DNA of 64,000 bases from DASPSM01 sp036008465 (GCA_036008465.1 DASYNP010000165.1:18794-82793), one strand, 5' to 3'. Positions 26,638-35,780 are shown, counted from the stretch's first letter. Notes: a model not told the origin generated them from the sequence alone. A program made the numbers and translations.

Positions 26638-28317
26638 ATGCTTCCCAGCCCGAATCGCCTCGCTGCTCGCCTCCTGTTGGTAGGTTTGGCGTTTGCCGCT
26701 GCCGCTTGCCTGGCGACGCCGCAGCGAGCGGTCTCCGCGGAGCCCAAGTGGCAATCACTCTTTGACGGCAACTCACTCAAAGGCTGGACCGGGGACCCGG
26801 AGTTCTGGAGGGTCGAGGACGGCACGATCACGGGCGACTCGACACGCGAGCATCCGGTCAAAAGCAACACCTTCCTCATCAAGGAAGGCTTCAATACCAA
26901 GGACTTCGAGCTGACCGTCGAATACAAGATCCGCACGGGCCTGACGCCCGACCGCGGGTTCCAGCCCAATTCGGGCGTCCAATATCGCAGCTGGGAATCA
27001 CCGCAGAAGAAGTGGGCCGTTTATGGCTATCAGGCCGACATCGACGCTGGCGACCAGCACTCGGGCGGGATTTACGGCGAGGGATTCCGCGGGATCCTCG
27101 CCGCCCGCGGGCAGAAGACGATTATCGGAAACGATCACAAGCCGAAAATCGTCGGCAGCCTGGGCGATCCGAAAGAGATGCAGTCCCACATCAAAAAGGA
27201 TGATTGGAACACCTACCAGATCACGGCTCGAGGCTACCACTTCGAGCAGCGCATCAATGGAGTGCTCACGGCTGTTTGCGACGACGATGACGTGAAAATG
27301 CGGCGGTCCGAGGGGATTTTGGCGCTGCAGCTTCACGCCGGTCCGATCATGAAAGTGCAGTTCCGAAACATCAAGTACCGGGAGCTTTTGCCGGAGGGAT
27401 TGACCTCCGCCGAGCCCGGCAGCGAGCGTCGGTCAAAGAGTGCCGGCCAGAAAAAAATTGTGTTCATTGCGGGCAAGCCGAGCCACGGCTATGCCGCACA
27501 CGAACATCGGGCCGGTTGTCTGCTCTTGGCGAAGGCACTCAACGAGAATGTGCCCCAGGTTCACGCAGTTGTTGTCGAAAACGGTTGGCCCAAAGACGCC
27601 AGCATTTTGGACGACGCCGATTGCGTGGTCGTATACGCCGACGGTGGCGGCGGCCATCCGCTCGTCGCGCATCTGGCCGAGTTCGACAAGTTGATGAAGC
27701 GCGGGTTCGGCCTGGTTTGCATTCATTACGCGGTCGAAGTTCCCAATGGCGGGGCCGGAGAAGCCATGGAGGAATGGACCGGCGGCTATTTTTCGCCGAA
27801 CTGGTCCGTGAATCCGCATTGGACCGCCACGTACAAACAGCTGCCTCAACACGCGATTACTCGCGGCGTCCACCCGTTTACGATCAACGACGAGTGGTAC
27901 TACCACATGCGTTTTCTGCCCCAAGCCGACGTGACGCCGATTCTCACCGACCTGCCACCCAAGAGCAGCGTGGGCAAGGATGGGACGCATAGCGGCAATC
28001 CGGCCGTTCGTGCCGCCATTGCGAAGGGCGAGCCGCAGACGATGGCCTGGGCACGCGAGCGGCCGGACGGTGGTCGGGGCTTCGGCATCACCGGCGGACA
28101 CGTGCACTGGAATTGGGGGAACGACAACTTCCGCAAGCTGGTGCTCAACGCGATCGTCTGGGCCGCCCATATTGAGGTTCCGGCGGACGGAGTTGCCTCG
28201 CGCCCGCTCACGCTCAAGGAGCTCGAGGCCAATCAGGACAAGCCGCAGCCGGCCGATTTCAACCCGGCCCGCATTCAGGCGCTTTTGGATCAATGGCGCG
28301 CGGAAAGCGGCTCGTGA
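26638..28317 (+). CDS. secreted DUF1080 and ThuA-like two-domain protein
   Basis: A 559-residue exported protein with a signal peptide (residues 1-38; LLLVGLAFAAAACLAT). Residues about 40-235 are a DUF1080 domain, a concanavalin-like fold found in 3-keto-glycoside hydrolases (WQSLFDGNSLKGWTG at its start, IMKVQFRNIKYREL at its end). Residues about 250-520 are a ThuA-like class-I glutamine-amidotransferase-fold domain (KKIVFIAGKPSHGYAAHEHR, GFGLVCIHYAVEVPNGG, GGHVHWNWGND). Both domains occur widely in planctomycete sugar-degradation loci. The start at ATG 26638 has a purine-rich ribosome site. The PVC heme-protein gene follows and may be functionally linked through oxidation of sugars. Confidence 0.9.
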   Translation: MLPSPNRLAARLLLVGLAFAAAACLATPQRAVSAEPKWQSLFDGNSLKGWTGDPEFWRVEDGTITGDSTREHPVKSNTFLIKEGFNTKDFELTVEYKIRTGLTPDRGFQPNSGVQYRSWESPQKKWAVYGYQADIDAGDQHSGGIYGEGFRGILAARGQKTIIGNDHKPKIVGSLGDPKEMQSHIKKDDWNTYQITARGYHFEQRINGVLTAVCDDDDVKMRRSEGILALQLHAGPIMKVQFRNIKYRELLPEGLTSAEPGSERRSKSAGQKKIVFIAGKPSHGYAAHEHRAGCLLLAKALNENVPQVHAVVVENGWPKDASILDDADCVVVYADGGGGHPLVAHLAEFDKLMKRGFGLVCIHYAVEVPNGGAGEAMEEWTGGYFSPNWSVNPHWTATYKQLPQHAITRGVHPFTINDEWYYHMRFLPQADVTPILTDLPPKSSVGKDGTHSGNPAVRAAIAKGEPQTMAWARERPDGGRGFGITGGHVHWNWGNDNFRKLVLNAIVWAAHIEVPADGVASRPLTLKELEANQDKPQPADFNPARIQALLDQWRAESGS

Positions 28318-28371
28318 CAGGGACGACGGTGGTCCGTCGCACGACGCGGATGGAACAATCGGCCCGGCGAG

Positions 28372-28391
28372 CCCAGGGCGTAAGCCCTGGG
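28372..28391. repeat. short hairpin repeat with GTAA loop
   Basis: CCCAGGGC and GCCCTGGG form a perfect 8-bp stem around GTAA, a GNRA-type tetraloop. It sits 54 bp after the DUF1080-ThuA stop codon. I recall similar hairpins scattered through planctomycete genomes, but only one copy is noticed here. There is no T-tract, so a rho-independent terminator is not supported. Confidence 0.5.
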
Positions 28392-28435
28392 GTGCTTTGC
28401 ACAAACGGGGGAGTAGACTGCCTGCGTGAACTGGC

Positions 28436-28570
28436 CCCCTCACCCCCGGCCCCTCTCCCGCAAGGGGAGAGGGGGGAAGAGTTTCAGTCTAGGCACCGCT
28501 TGCACACAAAGTCGTCTCGCGCAAATCCTCTCCCCTCCCCCCTCGCGGGAGAGGGGCTGGGGGTGAGGGG
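28436..28570. repeat. 135-bp inverted-repeat (MITE/REP-like) element
   Basis: The ends at 28436-28460 and 28546-28570 are 25-bp inverted repeats with one mismatch (CCCCTCACCCCCGG... and ...CTGGGGGTGAGGGG). Inside, each arm carries its own short CTCTCCC/GGGAGAG palindrome. There is no coding sequence, so any mobility would need an outside transposase. The right arm contains the likely ribosome site (GAGAGGGG) and GTG start of the heme-protein gene. Confidence 0.8.
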
Positions 28571-31500
28571 CGCCGGTGCGTCCTGCGCAATATTGGCACT
28601 GCTCGTGCTCTGCAATTCGTCGTCCGCCCGCGCGCAGGATGAGCATCCGGCTTCGCAGGCGCTCGCTGGGCTCGACGTCGCGCCCGGACTGGAGGCGACC
28701 CTATTCGCCTCCGAGCCAATGATGCTCAGCCCCACGAATATCGACGTCGATCACCGCGGCCGCGTCTGGGTCTGCGAGGTCGTGAATTATCGACACCGCA
28801 ACGGCGAGCGTCCCGAGGGCGATCGGATTCTGATTCTGGAGGACACCGACGGCGACGGCCGAGCCGACAAGTCGACTGTCTTTTATCAGGGGCGCGACAT
28901 CGATTCGGCCATGGGCATCTGCGTGCTCGGCAACCGGGTCATTGTCTCGTGCTCGCCCAACATCTTCGTCTTCACCGACACCGACGGCGACGGCAAGGCC
29001 GACAAAAAAGAGGTCCTGTTCAGCAAAACGGGAATTTCCCAGCACGACCACACCGCACACAAATTCGTGTTTGGACCTGACGGCCGGCTGTATTGGAATT
29101 TCGGGAACGCTGGGCACTCGGTTCACGATCGCAGCGGCAACATCGTCAAGGACATTTTCGGCCGGCCCGTCGTCGACGATGGCAAGCCGTTTTACGGCGG
29201 CATGGCATTTCGCTGCGAGCCTGACGGTAGCCACTTCGAAGTGCTCGCGCACAATTTCCGCAACAACTACGAATTGGCCGTCGACTCCTTCGGCGGATTG
29301 TGGCAGTCGGATAACGACGACGACGGAAACCGGGCCGTCCGCATCAACTACCTGTTGGAATACGGCAACTACGGCTATCGCGACGAGCCGACCGGCGCGG
29401 GCTGGCAGACCCGACGCACCAATCTCGAAGCCACGATCCCCGAGCGGCACTGGCATCAAAACGATCCGGGTGTCGTTCCCAACCTGCTGGTCACCGGAGC
29501 CGGTTCGCCAACGGGCATCGTACTTTACGAGGGGACGCTCCTGCCAAAACAGTTCCAAGGACAGGTAATCCACGCCGATGCCGGCCCGAGCGTGGTGCGG
29601 TCGTACGGAATCGTGCCGGACGGGGCCGGATACCGCTCGACTCGGACTGTCAATTTGTTGTCGGGAGCCCGTGATCACTGGTTTCGCCCATCGGATGTCT
29701 GCGTCGCTCCCGACGGATCGCTGATGGTGGCCGACTGGTGCGATCCAGGCGTCGGCGGCCATCGCATGGGCGACGTCAAACGGGGTCGCATCTATCGGCT
29801 TGCTCCGCCGAAGTCGCCCTATCGCATTCCCAAGCATGATTTCGATTCAATTCCCGGCGCGATCGAAGCGCTGGCCAGTCCAAACCTGGCCATGCGCTAC
29901 CTCGCTTGGACCGCGCTGCATCAGCGTGGAGCGGGGGCCGAAACCGAGCTGGCCCGCGTGTTTGAGCATTCGCCGAACCCGCGCGTGCGGGCTCGGGCGT
30001 TATGGCTCTTGGCAATGATCGACGGCCGCGGCAGCGACTACGTCGCGCGGGCGGCCAAGGACACCAATGCCGACCTGCGGCTGACTGCCTTGCGAGCCGC
30101 GCGTCGCACACGGCGCGGTGTCTTGGAAACAATCCAGACCCTCGTCCACGACCCATCGCCGCAAGCGCGACGTGAATGCGCAATTGCACTGCGCAACGCC
30201 GAAGGACGTTCGCGAAGCCCGCTCTGGTCCGAGTTGACGTTGGGATATGACGGCCGAGACCGCTGGTACCTCGAGGCCCTTGGAATCGGGGCCGACGGAA
30301 ACTGGGACACCTCTCTCGATGAATGTCTCAACGCCTGGTTCGGACGGGCCTGGATCACCGCCGTTCAGGCAAAAAGGGAGCGCGGCAAGGAAGCCGAGGA
30401 AACGCCAGCCGCGATTGCGCAAAAGAAGGCGGCTCGCGATATCGTCTGGCGGTCGCGTGCGCGTCGGACTCCTGAGCTTTTGGAAGACCTTCTCCTGTCG
30501 CCCACGACTCCGCGTGACGAGTTGCCCCGGTTATTGCGCGCCTTTGACTTTCAGGCTGGCCCTGAAAAGCAGCAATCGCTGTTGCACCTCGCGTTCGGAG
30601 ACGCTCGTCATGACACCGCGGATGCAGAAATGATCCGAGCGGAGGCGATCTCGCGATTAGATCCAAAAGATGTGTTGGAGGATCCCAAACGCGCCGAGGC
30701 CCTGAAGCAATTCATCGATTCGATGCGCGGAACGCCGCGGCTGGTAGACCTGATCGAGCGGTTTCGCCTGCCTGGCTATTCCGCCGATCTGCTGGCCCTC
30801 GCGCAGGCGAATTCCCAAGAGAGCCTGGGCGTTCGTGCCGTGCATCTGCTGCTCGACTTGGGAGAGAACTCGCCGATCGAGGCGGCCCTGAACAGCCACG
30901 ACCTCAAGACAGTGGAAGACACGATCGCCGCCCTGGCGAACTCAGCCGACCCTCGTGCGGGCCAACTGTTATGGCCCCTCGTGGACGACCTGAAGCGACC
31001 GCTCGACGTGCGTCGGCAGGCAATTCGAGGCGCCGGCCGCACGACTCGCGGAGCGAACGAAGTCCTCACGCGGGCCGAGGGAGGCCGTCTCGAAGCGTCA
31101 CTGCGGGAAGCGGCCTCGGCCGCGGTCTACGCATCCGCCTCCGAACCCATCCGCGCCCGTGCCGCGAAAGTCTTTCCTCTCCCTCCGGCCGTCGACTCGC
31201 GGCCTTTGCCCCCGGTGCGGCAACTCGTACGCCGCACGGGCGATCCGCGGAAGGGAGAGATCGTCTTCGCAACAATCGGCACGTGCGCAAAGTGTCATGT
31301 TGTCAACGGCCAGGGAAAAGAGGTCGGTCCCAATCTGTCGGAGATCGGGGCCAAGCTCAGCCGACCCGCCTTGTACGAGTCGATCCTTTTCCCCAGCGCG
31401 GCGATCAGCCATAATTTTTCCGCCTACACGGTTGTGCTCACCAACGGCAACGCGGTTTCCGGGATTTTGATCAGTCGGACGCCCGACTCGATCGCGATCC

Positions 31501-31709
31501 GGGGGATCGATGCGATCACGCGGACGTATCGCATGGCCGAGGTCGAGGAGATCAAGGAGCAGTCCGTTTCGCTGATGCCCGCCGACCTGCAAAAAACGAT
31601 GACTGCCGACGACCTGGTGAACGTGGTGGAGTACCTGACGACGCTCAAGCCGCAGACTCAGAAGGCGGTCTCTTCGCGAATGAACGGGCATAGTGCAAAG
31701 CACGAATGA
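28563..31709 (+). CDS. PVC-type heme-binding dehydrogenase-like protein with HEAT repeats and cytochrome c domain
   Basis: About 1048 residues from GTG 28563. A signal peptide (CAILALLVLCNSSSARA) follows the start. Residues about 40-420 form the membrane-bound-dehydrogenase-type beta-propeller, with repeated DTDGDGRADK blocks and PDGSLMVADWCDPGVGGH. The middle is HEAT-like helical repeats. The end is a cytochrome c domain with heme motif CAKCH in GTCAKCHVVNGQGKEVGPNL and a distal Met region near SLMPADLQKTMTADDLVNVV. Such proteins are thought to oxidise sugars or other substrates in the planctomycete periplasm. Its last residues and stop codon lie within a repeat element. Confidence 0.9.
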   Translation: MRGAGASCAILALLVLCNSSSARAQDEHPASQALAGLDVAPGLEATLFASEPMMLSPTNIDVDHRGRVWVCEVVNYRHRNGERPEGDRILILEDTDGDGRADKSTVFYQGRDIDSAMGICVLGNRVIVSCSPNIFVFTDTDGDGKADKKEVLFSKTGISQHDHTAHKFVFGPDGRLYWNFGNAGHSVHDRSGNIVKDIFGRPVVDDGKPFYGGMAFRCEPDGSHFEVLAHNFRNNYELAVDSFGGLWQSDNDDDGNRAVRINYLLEYGNYGYRDEPTGAGWQTRRTNLEATIPERHWHQNDPGVVPNLLVTGAGSPTGIVLYEGTLLPKQFQGQVIHADAGPSVVRSYGIVPDGAGYRSTRTVNLLSGARDHWFRPSDVCVAPDGSLMVADWCDPGVGGHRMGDVKRGRIYRLAPPKSPYRIPKHDFDSIPGAIEALASPNLAMRYLAWTALHQRGAGAETELARVFEHSPNPRVRARALWLLAMIDGRGSDYVARAAKDTNADLRLTALRAARRTRRGVLETIQTLVHDPSPQARRECAIALRNAEGRSRSPLWSELTLGYDGRDRWYLEALGIGADGNWDTSLDECLNAWFGRAWITAVQAKRERGKEAEETPAAIAQKKAARDIVWRSRARRTPELLEDLLLSPTTPRDELPRLLRAFDFQAGPEKQQSLLHLAFGDARHDTADAEMIRAEAISRLDPKDVLEDPKRAEALKQFIDSMRGTPRLVDLIERFRLPGYSADLLALAQANSQESLGVRAVHLLLDLGENSPIEAALNSHDLKTVEDTIAALANSADPRAGQLLWPLVDDLKRPLDVRRQAIRGAGRTTRGANEVLTRAEGGRLEASLREAASAAVYASASEPIRARAAKVFPLPPAVDSRPLPPVRQLVRRTGDPRKGEIVFATIGTCAKCHVVNGQGKEVGPNLSEIGAKLSRPALYESILFPSAAISHNFSAYTVVLTNGNAVSGILISRTPDSIAIRGIDAITRTYRMAEVEEIKEQSVSLMPADLQKTMTADDLVNVVEYLTTLKPQTQKAVSSRMNGHSAKHE

Positions 31710-31844
31710 CGAAATCCGAATGACGAAAGAATGTCCAAATGACCTAAGCCCGAGACAAACTCACTTCCTTCGTGCTTCTGGATTCGTGACTTCGGCGAGC
31801 TCAGTCGAGCCGCTTCTTTAGTCATTCGAGCTTCGTGCTTTCGA
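31697..31844. repeat. inverted-repeat element, copy 1
   Basis: An element of about 148 bp built from variants of AAGCACGAATGAC and its complement GTCATTCG..GCTTCGTGCTT. It fills the whole gap between the heme-protein gene, whose stop codon it supplies, and the UDP-glucuronate decarboxylase start 7 bp beyond. A second copy is at 49594-49737. A 22-base internal stretch (31788-31809) recurs exactly at 38602. No transposase gene is present. Confidence 0.75.
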
Positions 31845-31851
31845 GTAAGTA

Positions 31852-32799
31852 ATGCGAACGATTCTTGTAACCGGCGGAGCGGGATTTGTCGGCAGCCACC
31901 TGTGCGATCGATTGATCGGTCGCGGCGACAACGTGCTGTGCCTCGACAATTTCTTCACGGGCAGCCGCGACAACGTCGAACAGCTGCTTTCCCGCCCGCA
32001 CTTCGAACTGATTCGGCACGACATCGTGCGGCCCGTGTTCTTGGAAGTCGACCAGGTCTACAACCTCGCGTGCCCGGCCTCGCCCGAGGCGTATCAGTCG
32101 AATCCCATCAAGACCATCAAGACGTCGACGGTGGGAATGGTCAATGTGCTGGGGCTGGCCAAACGCTGCCAGGCCCGGATCCTGCACGCGTCGACCTCCG
32201 AAGTCTACGGCGACCCGCAGGTCCATCCCCAGACCGAGGACTACTGGGGTCACGTCAATCCAATCGGCCCGCGCAGTTGCTATGACGAGGGGAAGCGCGT
32301 GGCCGAGTCGCTGTGCATTAACTACAACCTGGCGCACCGCGTCCAGGTGCGGATCGTGCGGATCTTCAACACGTACGGACCCCGCATGGCCCGCGACGAC
32401 GGCCGCGTGATCTCGAACTTCATCGTGCAGGCGCTTCGCGGCGAGCCGCTCACGATTTACGGCGACGGCCGCCAGACCCGCTCGTTCTGCTACGTCGAAG
32501 ACCTGGTCGAGGGGCTGATCCGCATGATGGATCAGAATGAGACAACGGGACCGGTCAATCTCGGCAACCCGGTCGAAACCTCGATGCTGGAACTGGCCCA
32601 AGCGGTGCTGCGGCTGACGGGCTCGTCCTCGGAACTCAAGTACATGCCTCTTCCGCAGGATGACCCCAAGCAGCGCTGTCCCGATATCAGCCGGGCGAAA
32701 AAGCTGCTCAACTGGTCGCCGAAGGTTTCGCTCGAGAGCGGACTGGGAAAGACGATCGAATACTATCGTTCGCTCCTCAGCAAAGAGTCGAACTCATGA
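31852..32799 (+). CDS. UDP-glucuronate decarboxylase (UDP-xylose synthase) family SDR
   Basis: A 315-residue extended short-chain dehydrogenase that converts UDP-glucuronate to UDP-xylose with bound NAD, feeding polysaccharide synthesis. The NAD loop is TGGAGFVGSHLC, the substrate segment is NLACPASPEAYQSNPIKT, the catalytic Thr/Ser is in ASTSEVYGDP, and the YxxxK pair is in SCYDEGKRVAE. These are strong hallmarks of the UXS group. The next gene (rfbA) overlaps by 4 bp (ATGA), so they form an operon of nucleotide-sugar genes. No good ribosome site is seen; a repeat element ends 7 bp before the ATG and may carry the promoter. Confidence 0.95.
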   Translation: MRTILVTGGAGFVGSHLCDRLIGRGDNVLCLDNFFTGSRDNVEQLLSRPHFELIRHDIVRPVFLEVDQVYNLACPASPEAYQSNPIKTIKTSTVGMVNVLGLAKRCQARILHASTSEVYGDPQVHPQTEDYWGHVNPIGPRSCYDEGKRVAESLCINYNLAHRVQVRIVRIFNTYGPRMARDDGRVISNFIVQALRGEPLTIYGDGRQTRSFCYVEDLVEGLIRMMDQNETTGPVNLGNPVETSMLELAQAVLRLTGSSSELKYMPLPQDDPKQRCPDISRAKKLLNWSPKVSLESGLGKTIEYYRSLLSKESNS

Positions 32800-33728
32800 A
32801 TGCGCCGGCCGATCGCACGGGGCCCGCGGCTCAGCTCACGCCGCGCCGCAAGGGCATCATCCTCGCCGGCGGAGCGGGCACGCGGCTGCATCCGGCCACG
32901 CGCGTCGTCAGCAAGCAATTGTTGCCCGTATACGACAAGCCGATGATCTTTTATCCGCTCTCGACCCTGATGCTGGCCGGGATGCGGCAGATTCTGATCA
33001 TCAGCACGCCCCTCGACTTGCCCATGTTCCAGCGTCTCTTGGGCGACGGATCGCAGTGGGGGCTCGAGTTGGAATATGCCGAGCAACCGCATCCGGGCGG
33101 TTTGGCGCAGGCCTTCTTGATTGGCGAAAAATTCCTCGCGGGCGATCTTTCCTGCCTGGTGCTCGGCGACAACATCTTTTACGGCGAGCACCTGAGCCAG
33201 ACTCTGCAGCGCGCGACCGAGCGCTCTTCGGGCGCGACGGTCTTCGCCTACCATGTCGCCGATCCCGAGCGCTACGGCGTGGTCGTGCTCGACAAAGACG
33301 GGCGCCCCATCGACATCGAGGAGAAACCCAAACAGCCCCGCTCGAGCTATGCCGTCACCGGACTCTATTTTTACGACCGGGACGTCGTCGAGTTGGCCAA
33401 GTCGCTCAAGCCGTCGCCCCGCGGCGAGTTGGAAATCACCGATCTCAACCGCCGCTATCTCGCGGCAGGCCGGCTGACGGTCGAGATCTTTGGGCGCGGC
33501 ACCGCGTGGCTCGACACCGGCACGCACGAGTCGCTCTTGGAGGCGGGCACCTTCGTGCACGTGCTCGAGTGTCGCCAGGGCCTCAAGGTTTCCTGTCCCG
33601 AAGAGATTGCCTTTCGGATGGGTTACATCAGTGCGGACAACGTCCGCCGTCTTGCCGAGCCCATGCGCAATAATAGCTACGGGCGCTACCTGCTCAGGAT
33701 GATCGAGGCCCAGGATCCTCACATCTGA
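32796..33728 (+). CDS. rfbA: glucose-1-phosphate thymidylyltransferase
   Basis: A 310-residue nucleotidyltransferase making dTDP-glucose from dTTP and glucose 1-phosphate, the first step of the dTDP-rhamnose pathway. The nucleotide loop is GIILAGGAGTRLHPAT, followed by SKQLLPVYDKPMIFYPLSTL. LGDNIFYG and FGRGTAWLDTGTHESL complete the signature. It has about 20 extra residues before the conserved start compared with typical RfbA. The start codon overlaps the UXS gene by 4 bp, indicating coupled translation. The other rhamnose-pathway genes are not in this window. Confidence 0.95.
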   Translation: MNAPADRTGPAAQLTPRRKGIILAGGAGTRLHPATRVVSKQLLPVYDKPMIFYPLSTLMLAGMRQILIISTPLDLPMFQRLLGDGSQWGLELEYAEQPHPGGLAQAFLIGEKFLAGDLSCLVLGDNIFYGEHLSQTLQRATERSSGATVFAYHVADPERYGVVVLDKDGRPIDIEEKPKQPRSSYAVTGLYFYDRDVVELAKSLKPSPRGELEITDLNRRYLAAGRLTVEIFGRGTAWLDTGTHESLLEAGTFVHVLECRQGLKVSCPEEIAFRMGYISADNVRRLAEPMRNNSYGRYLLRMIEAQDPHI

Positions 33729-34251
33729 AAACTCTTCCCAGCCTTCGCGAAGGCCGCGCATCCTCTCCACCATCCCACGCAGTTGCCGGTCCCGGCACAC
33801 CTCTTGGCGTTAAGGTCGCATCCATTTTTCGCACGCGGAAAGCCCGAAAAAACCGGCCCTCGGTTTGACGTAACCGCCTTGTGAATTACTGGTTTGTGCG
33901 ACTAAAGCGGTCGTCCGAATGCCGCCGATAGATTGGTCCAGTCCTTCGGCGACCGAGCGTGAAGGACGTACCTCATGTACCGCCTGGAAGTATGTGGCCC
34001 GGGTAGGGAACTCGAGCCGAACAGGGAGCCAAAGAAGGCATTCCCTGCGTGGTGAAAAACGTTTTGTCGTCTCAAGCGGCGCGACTGCGGTCGGTAACTC
34101 GGACTAACGCGACGCGCGTCGCCGGGCAAGCCTGGACTTCCGAACCAAGTCCCGGGCACGAGGGCCCACGAACAAACATTTTGCCGGCACGTCGCCGACC
34201 GATGGAGACGGCCCACGGAATCCGAATCCCAAGGGAAGGAGACTCTGCGTC
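33729..34251. other. long leader region before the Cys-rich protein gene
   Basis: No gene is supported. Just after the rfbA stop there is a 14-bp perfect palindrome GCCTTCGCGAAGGC without a T-tract. A possible -35 TTGACG is at 33865-33870, with only a weak -10 (TACTGG) 16 bp beyond. If this promoter is used, the transcript has a leader of roughly 350 bases. The strong ribosome site GGAAGGAG sits ten bases before the ATG at 34252. A long leader and strong site would suit an abundant envelope protein. Confidence 0.4.
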
Positions 34252-35691
34252 ATGAAATGGATGAGACTCTGTAGCGCTGTGGTCGCGACCTTCGGTCTGA
34301 CCACTGCCGCACAGGCCGACATGTTCGACCTGTTTCATGGGTGGAACCATGACGGGTGCGCGAAGAGCTGTGGGTGCGCGAGCGCCTGCCAGCCCTGCTG
34401 TTGCAAACCCGTCATCGTGAAGCCCTGTTGCCCGACCGTGCATTGCTACCAACGGCAATGTGCGTGTCAGAAACCGAGCTGCTGCAGCCGTTGCTGCGAG
34501 GCTCCCAAGTGCTGTGCTCCGGCTCCGGCCGCTTGCTGTGCTCCGGCTCCGTGCGCTGCGGCTCCCCGCTGCTGCCCGGCTCCGGCCGCCTGCTGCCCGG
34601 CTCCGGCTGCCTGCTGTGCTCCGGCTCCGTGTGCGGCTCCTCGGTGCTGCGAAGCTCCGAAGTGCTGTGCCCCGGCTCCGGCGTGCTGCCCGGCTCCGGC
34701 CGCCTGCTGTGCTCCGGCTCCGTGTGCGGCTCCTCGGTGCTGCGAAGCTCCGAAGTGCTGTGCTCCGGCTCCGGCCTGCTGCGGTTGCCCGGCTCCTCGC
34801 TGCTGCGAAGCTCCGAAATGCTGCCCGGCTCCCGCGACCTGCGGTTGCCCCGCTCCGTCTTCTCACTGCTGCCCGGCTCCGGCCACGTGCTGTGCTCCGT
34901 CGACTTGTGCGCCGAAGTACTGCGCTCCGGCTCCGGCGAGCTGCTGCGTCCCGGCCGCTCCTGGCTGCACGACCGGCTGCAACACCTGCAATACCGGCTG
35001 CAACAACTGCAACGGCTGCGGCAGCTGGCCGCACGGCTTGCTCGACATGTTCCATCACAACAAGGGCGTCTGCTACCAGACCTCGTGCACGACGACGAAG
35101 GTTTGCTGTGCCGATCCCTGCGAAGTTGCTGACCTGATCTACCGCTCACAGACGGCCTGCTACGGCAAACAACGCGCTCACGCGATCCACAAGCTCGGTG
35201 CGTACGATTGCCAGTGCAATCCTGAAATCCTGTGCGCGATGGTGTACGGTCTGAACGACGCCGACGAGCACGTCCGACGTGAGTCGGCCGAGCAGATCGG
35301 TCACTCGCTCAAGAAGAACCCCTGCTGCTGCAACCGCGAAGTCACGGCGGCCCTGACCTGTGCGTTGGCGGACTGCGATCGCGCTGTCCGTCGGCACGCG
35401 GAGAAGGCTCTGCGTCAGTGCGGTTACGACGTCGTCGATGGCTGCTGCAAACCGAGCTGCTGTGGCCCGGTCGGCGGCTGTGCGGCGGGTCCTGGCGGCT
35501 GTGCGACGGGTCCGTCGGCTCAGCCGATGGCTCCGGCGCCGACTCCGTCGGCTGCTCCGGCCCCGGCTCCTGCACCGGCGCCGGCTCCTGCTCCTCCGGA
35601 AGACAAGGCCTATTTCCCCTCACGTCTTCGGGATCAGCAGACCCAAGCTCAGCCCAAGACTCTTTCCAACATGTTCGGCCTGCTTGACTGA
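34252..35691 (+). CDS. secreted Cys/Pro/Ala-rich repeat protein, candidate cell-wall component
   Basis: A 479-residue exported protein (signal peptide 1-22, ending AAQA). Residues 36-255 are extraordinarily rich in Cys, Pro and Ala, built from units such as CCEAPKCCAPAP and CCPAPAA, with two near-identical 31-residue repeats from residue 120. Residues about 285-395 form a helical HEAT-like domain (HAIHKLGAYDCQC, DEHVRRESAEQIGHSL, AVRRHAEKALRQCGY). A Pro-Ala tail follows (PAPAPAPAPAPAPP), then LSNMFGLLD. Planctomycete cell walls are known to contain disulfide-linked Cys- and Pro-rich proteins, so a structural wall role is plausible but inferred. Strong ribosome site; strong terminator downstream. 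Confidence 0.85.
   Translation: MKWMRLCSAVVATFGLTTAAQADMFDLFHGWNHDGCAKSCGCASACQPCCCKPVIVKPCCPTVHCYQRQCACQKPSCCSRCCEAPKCCAPAPAACCAPAPCAAAPRCCPAPAACCPAPAACCAPAPCAAPRCCEAPKCCAPAPACCPAPAACCAPAPCAAPRCCEAPKCCAPAPACCGCPAPRCCEAPKCCPAPATCGCPAPSSHCCPAPATCCAPSTCAPKYCAPAPASCCVPAAPGCTTGCNTCNTGCNNCNGCGSWPHGLLDMFHHNKGVCYQTSCTTTKVCCADPCEVADLIYRSQTACYGKQRAHAIHKLGAYDCQCNPEILCAMVYGLNDADEHVRRESAEQIGHSLKKNPCCCNREVTAALTCALADCDRAVRRHAEKALRQCGYDVVDGCCKPSCCGPVGGCAAGPGGCATGPSAQPMAPAPTPSAAPAPAPAPAPAPAPPEDKAYFPSRLRDQQTQAQPKTLSNMFGLLD
34609..34783 (+). repeat. 93-bp tandem repeat inside the Cys-rich gene
   Basis: Two near-identical 93-bp units encode 31 residues each (CCAPAPCAAPRCC followed by EAPKCCAPAPACC). The second unit diverges at its end. 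Shorter degenerate versions of the same module extend on both sides. Such runs are prone to expansion, contraction and misassembly. Confidence 0.8.
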
Positions 35692-35780
35692 TTGATTCGC
35701 CGGTCGCTTCGACCTCAGCGGTCGGCACCGGCGAGACATTGAAGTCGGGAAGTTCGTTCGGAAAGACTCAGTGATACGCA

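Noticed and set aside
34356..35149. Alternative long frames through the Cys-rich repeats, both strands
   Set aside because: The repeats keep all frames open; only the 34252 frame has a ribosome site, signal peptide and non-repetitive domain.
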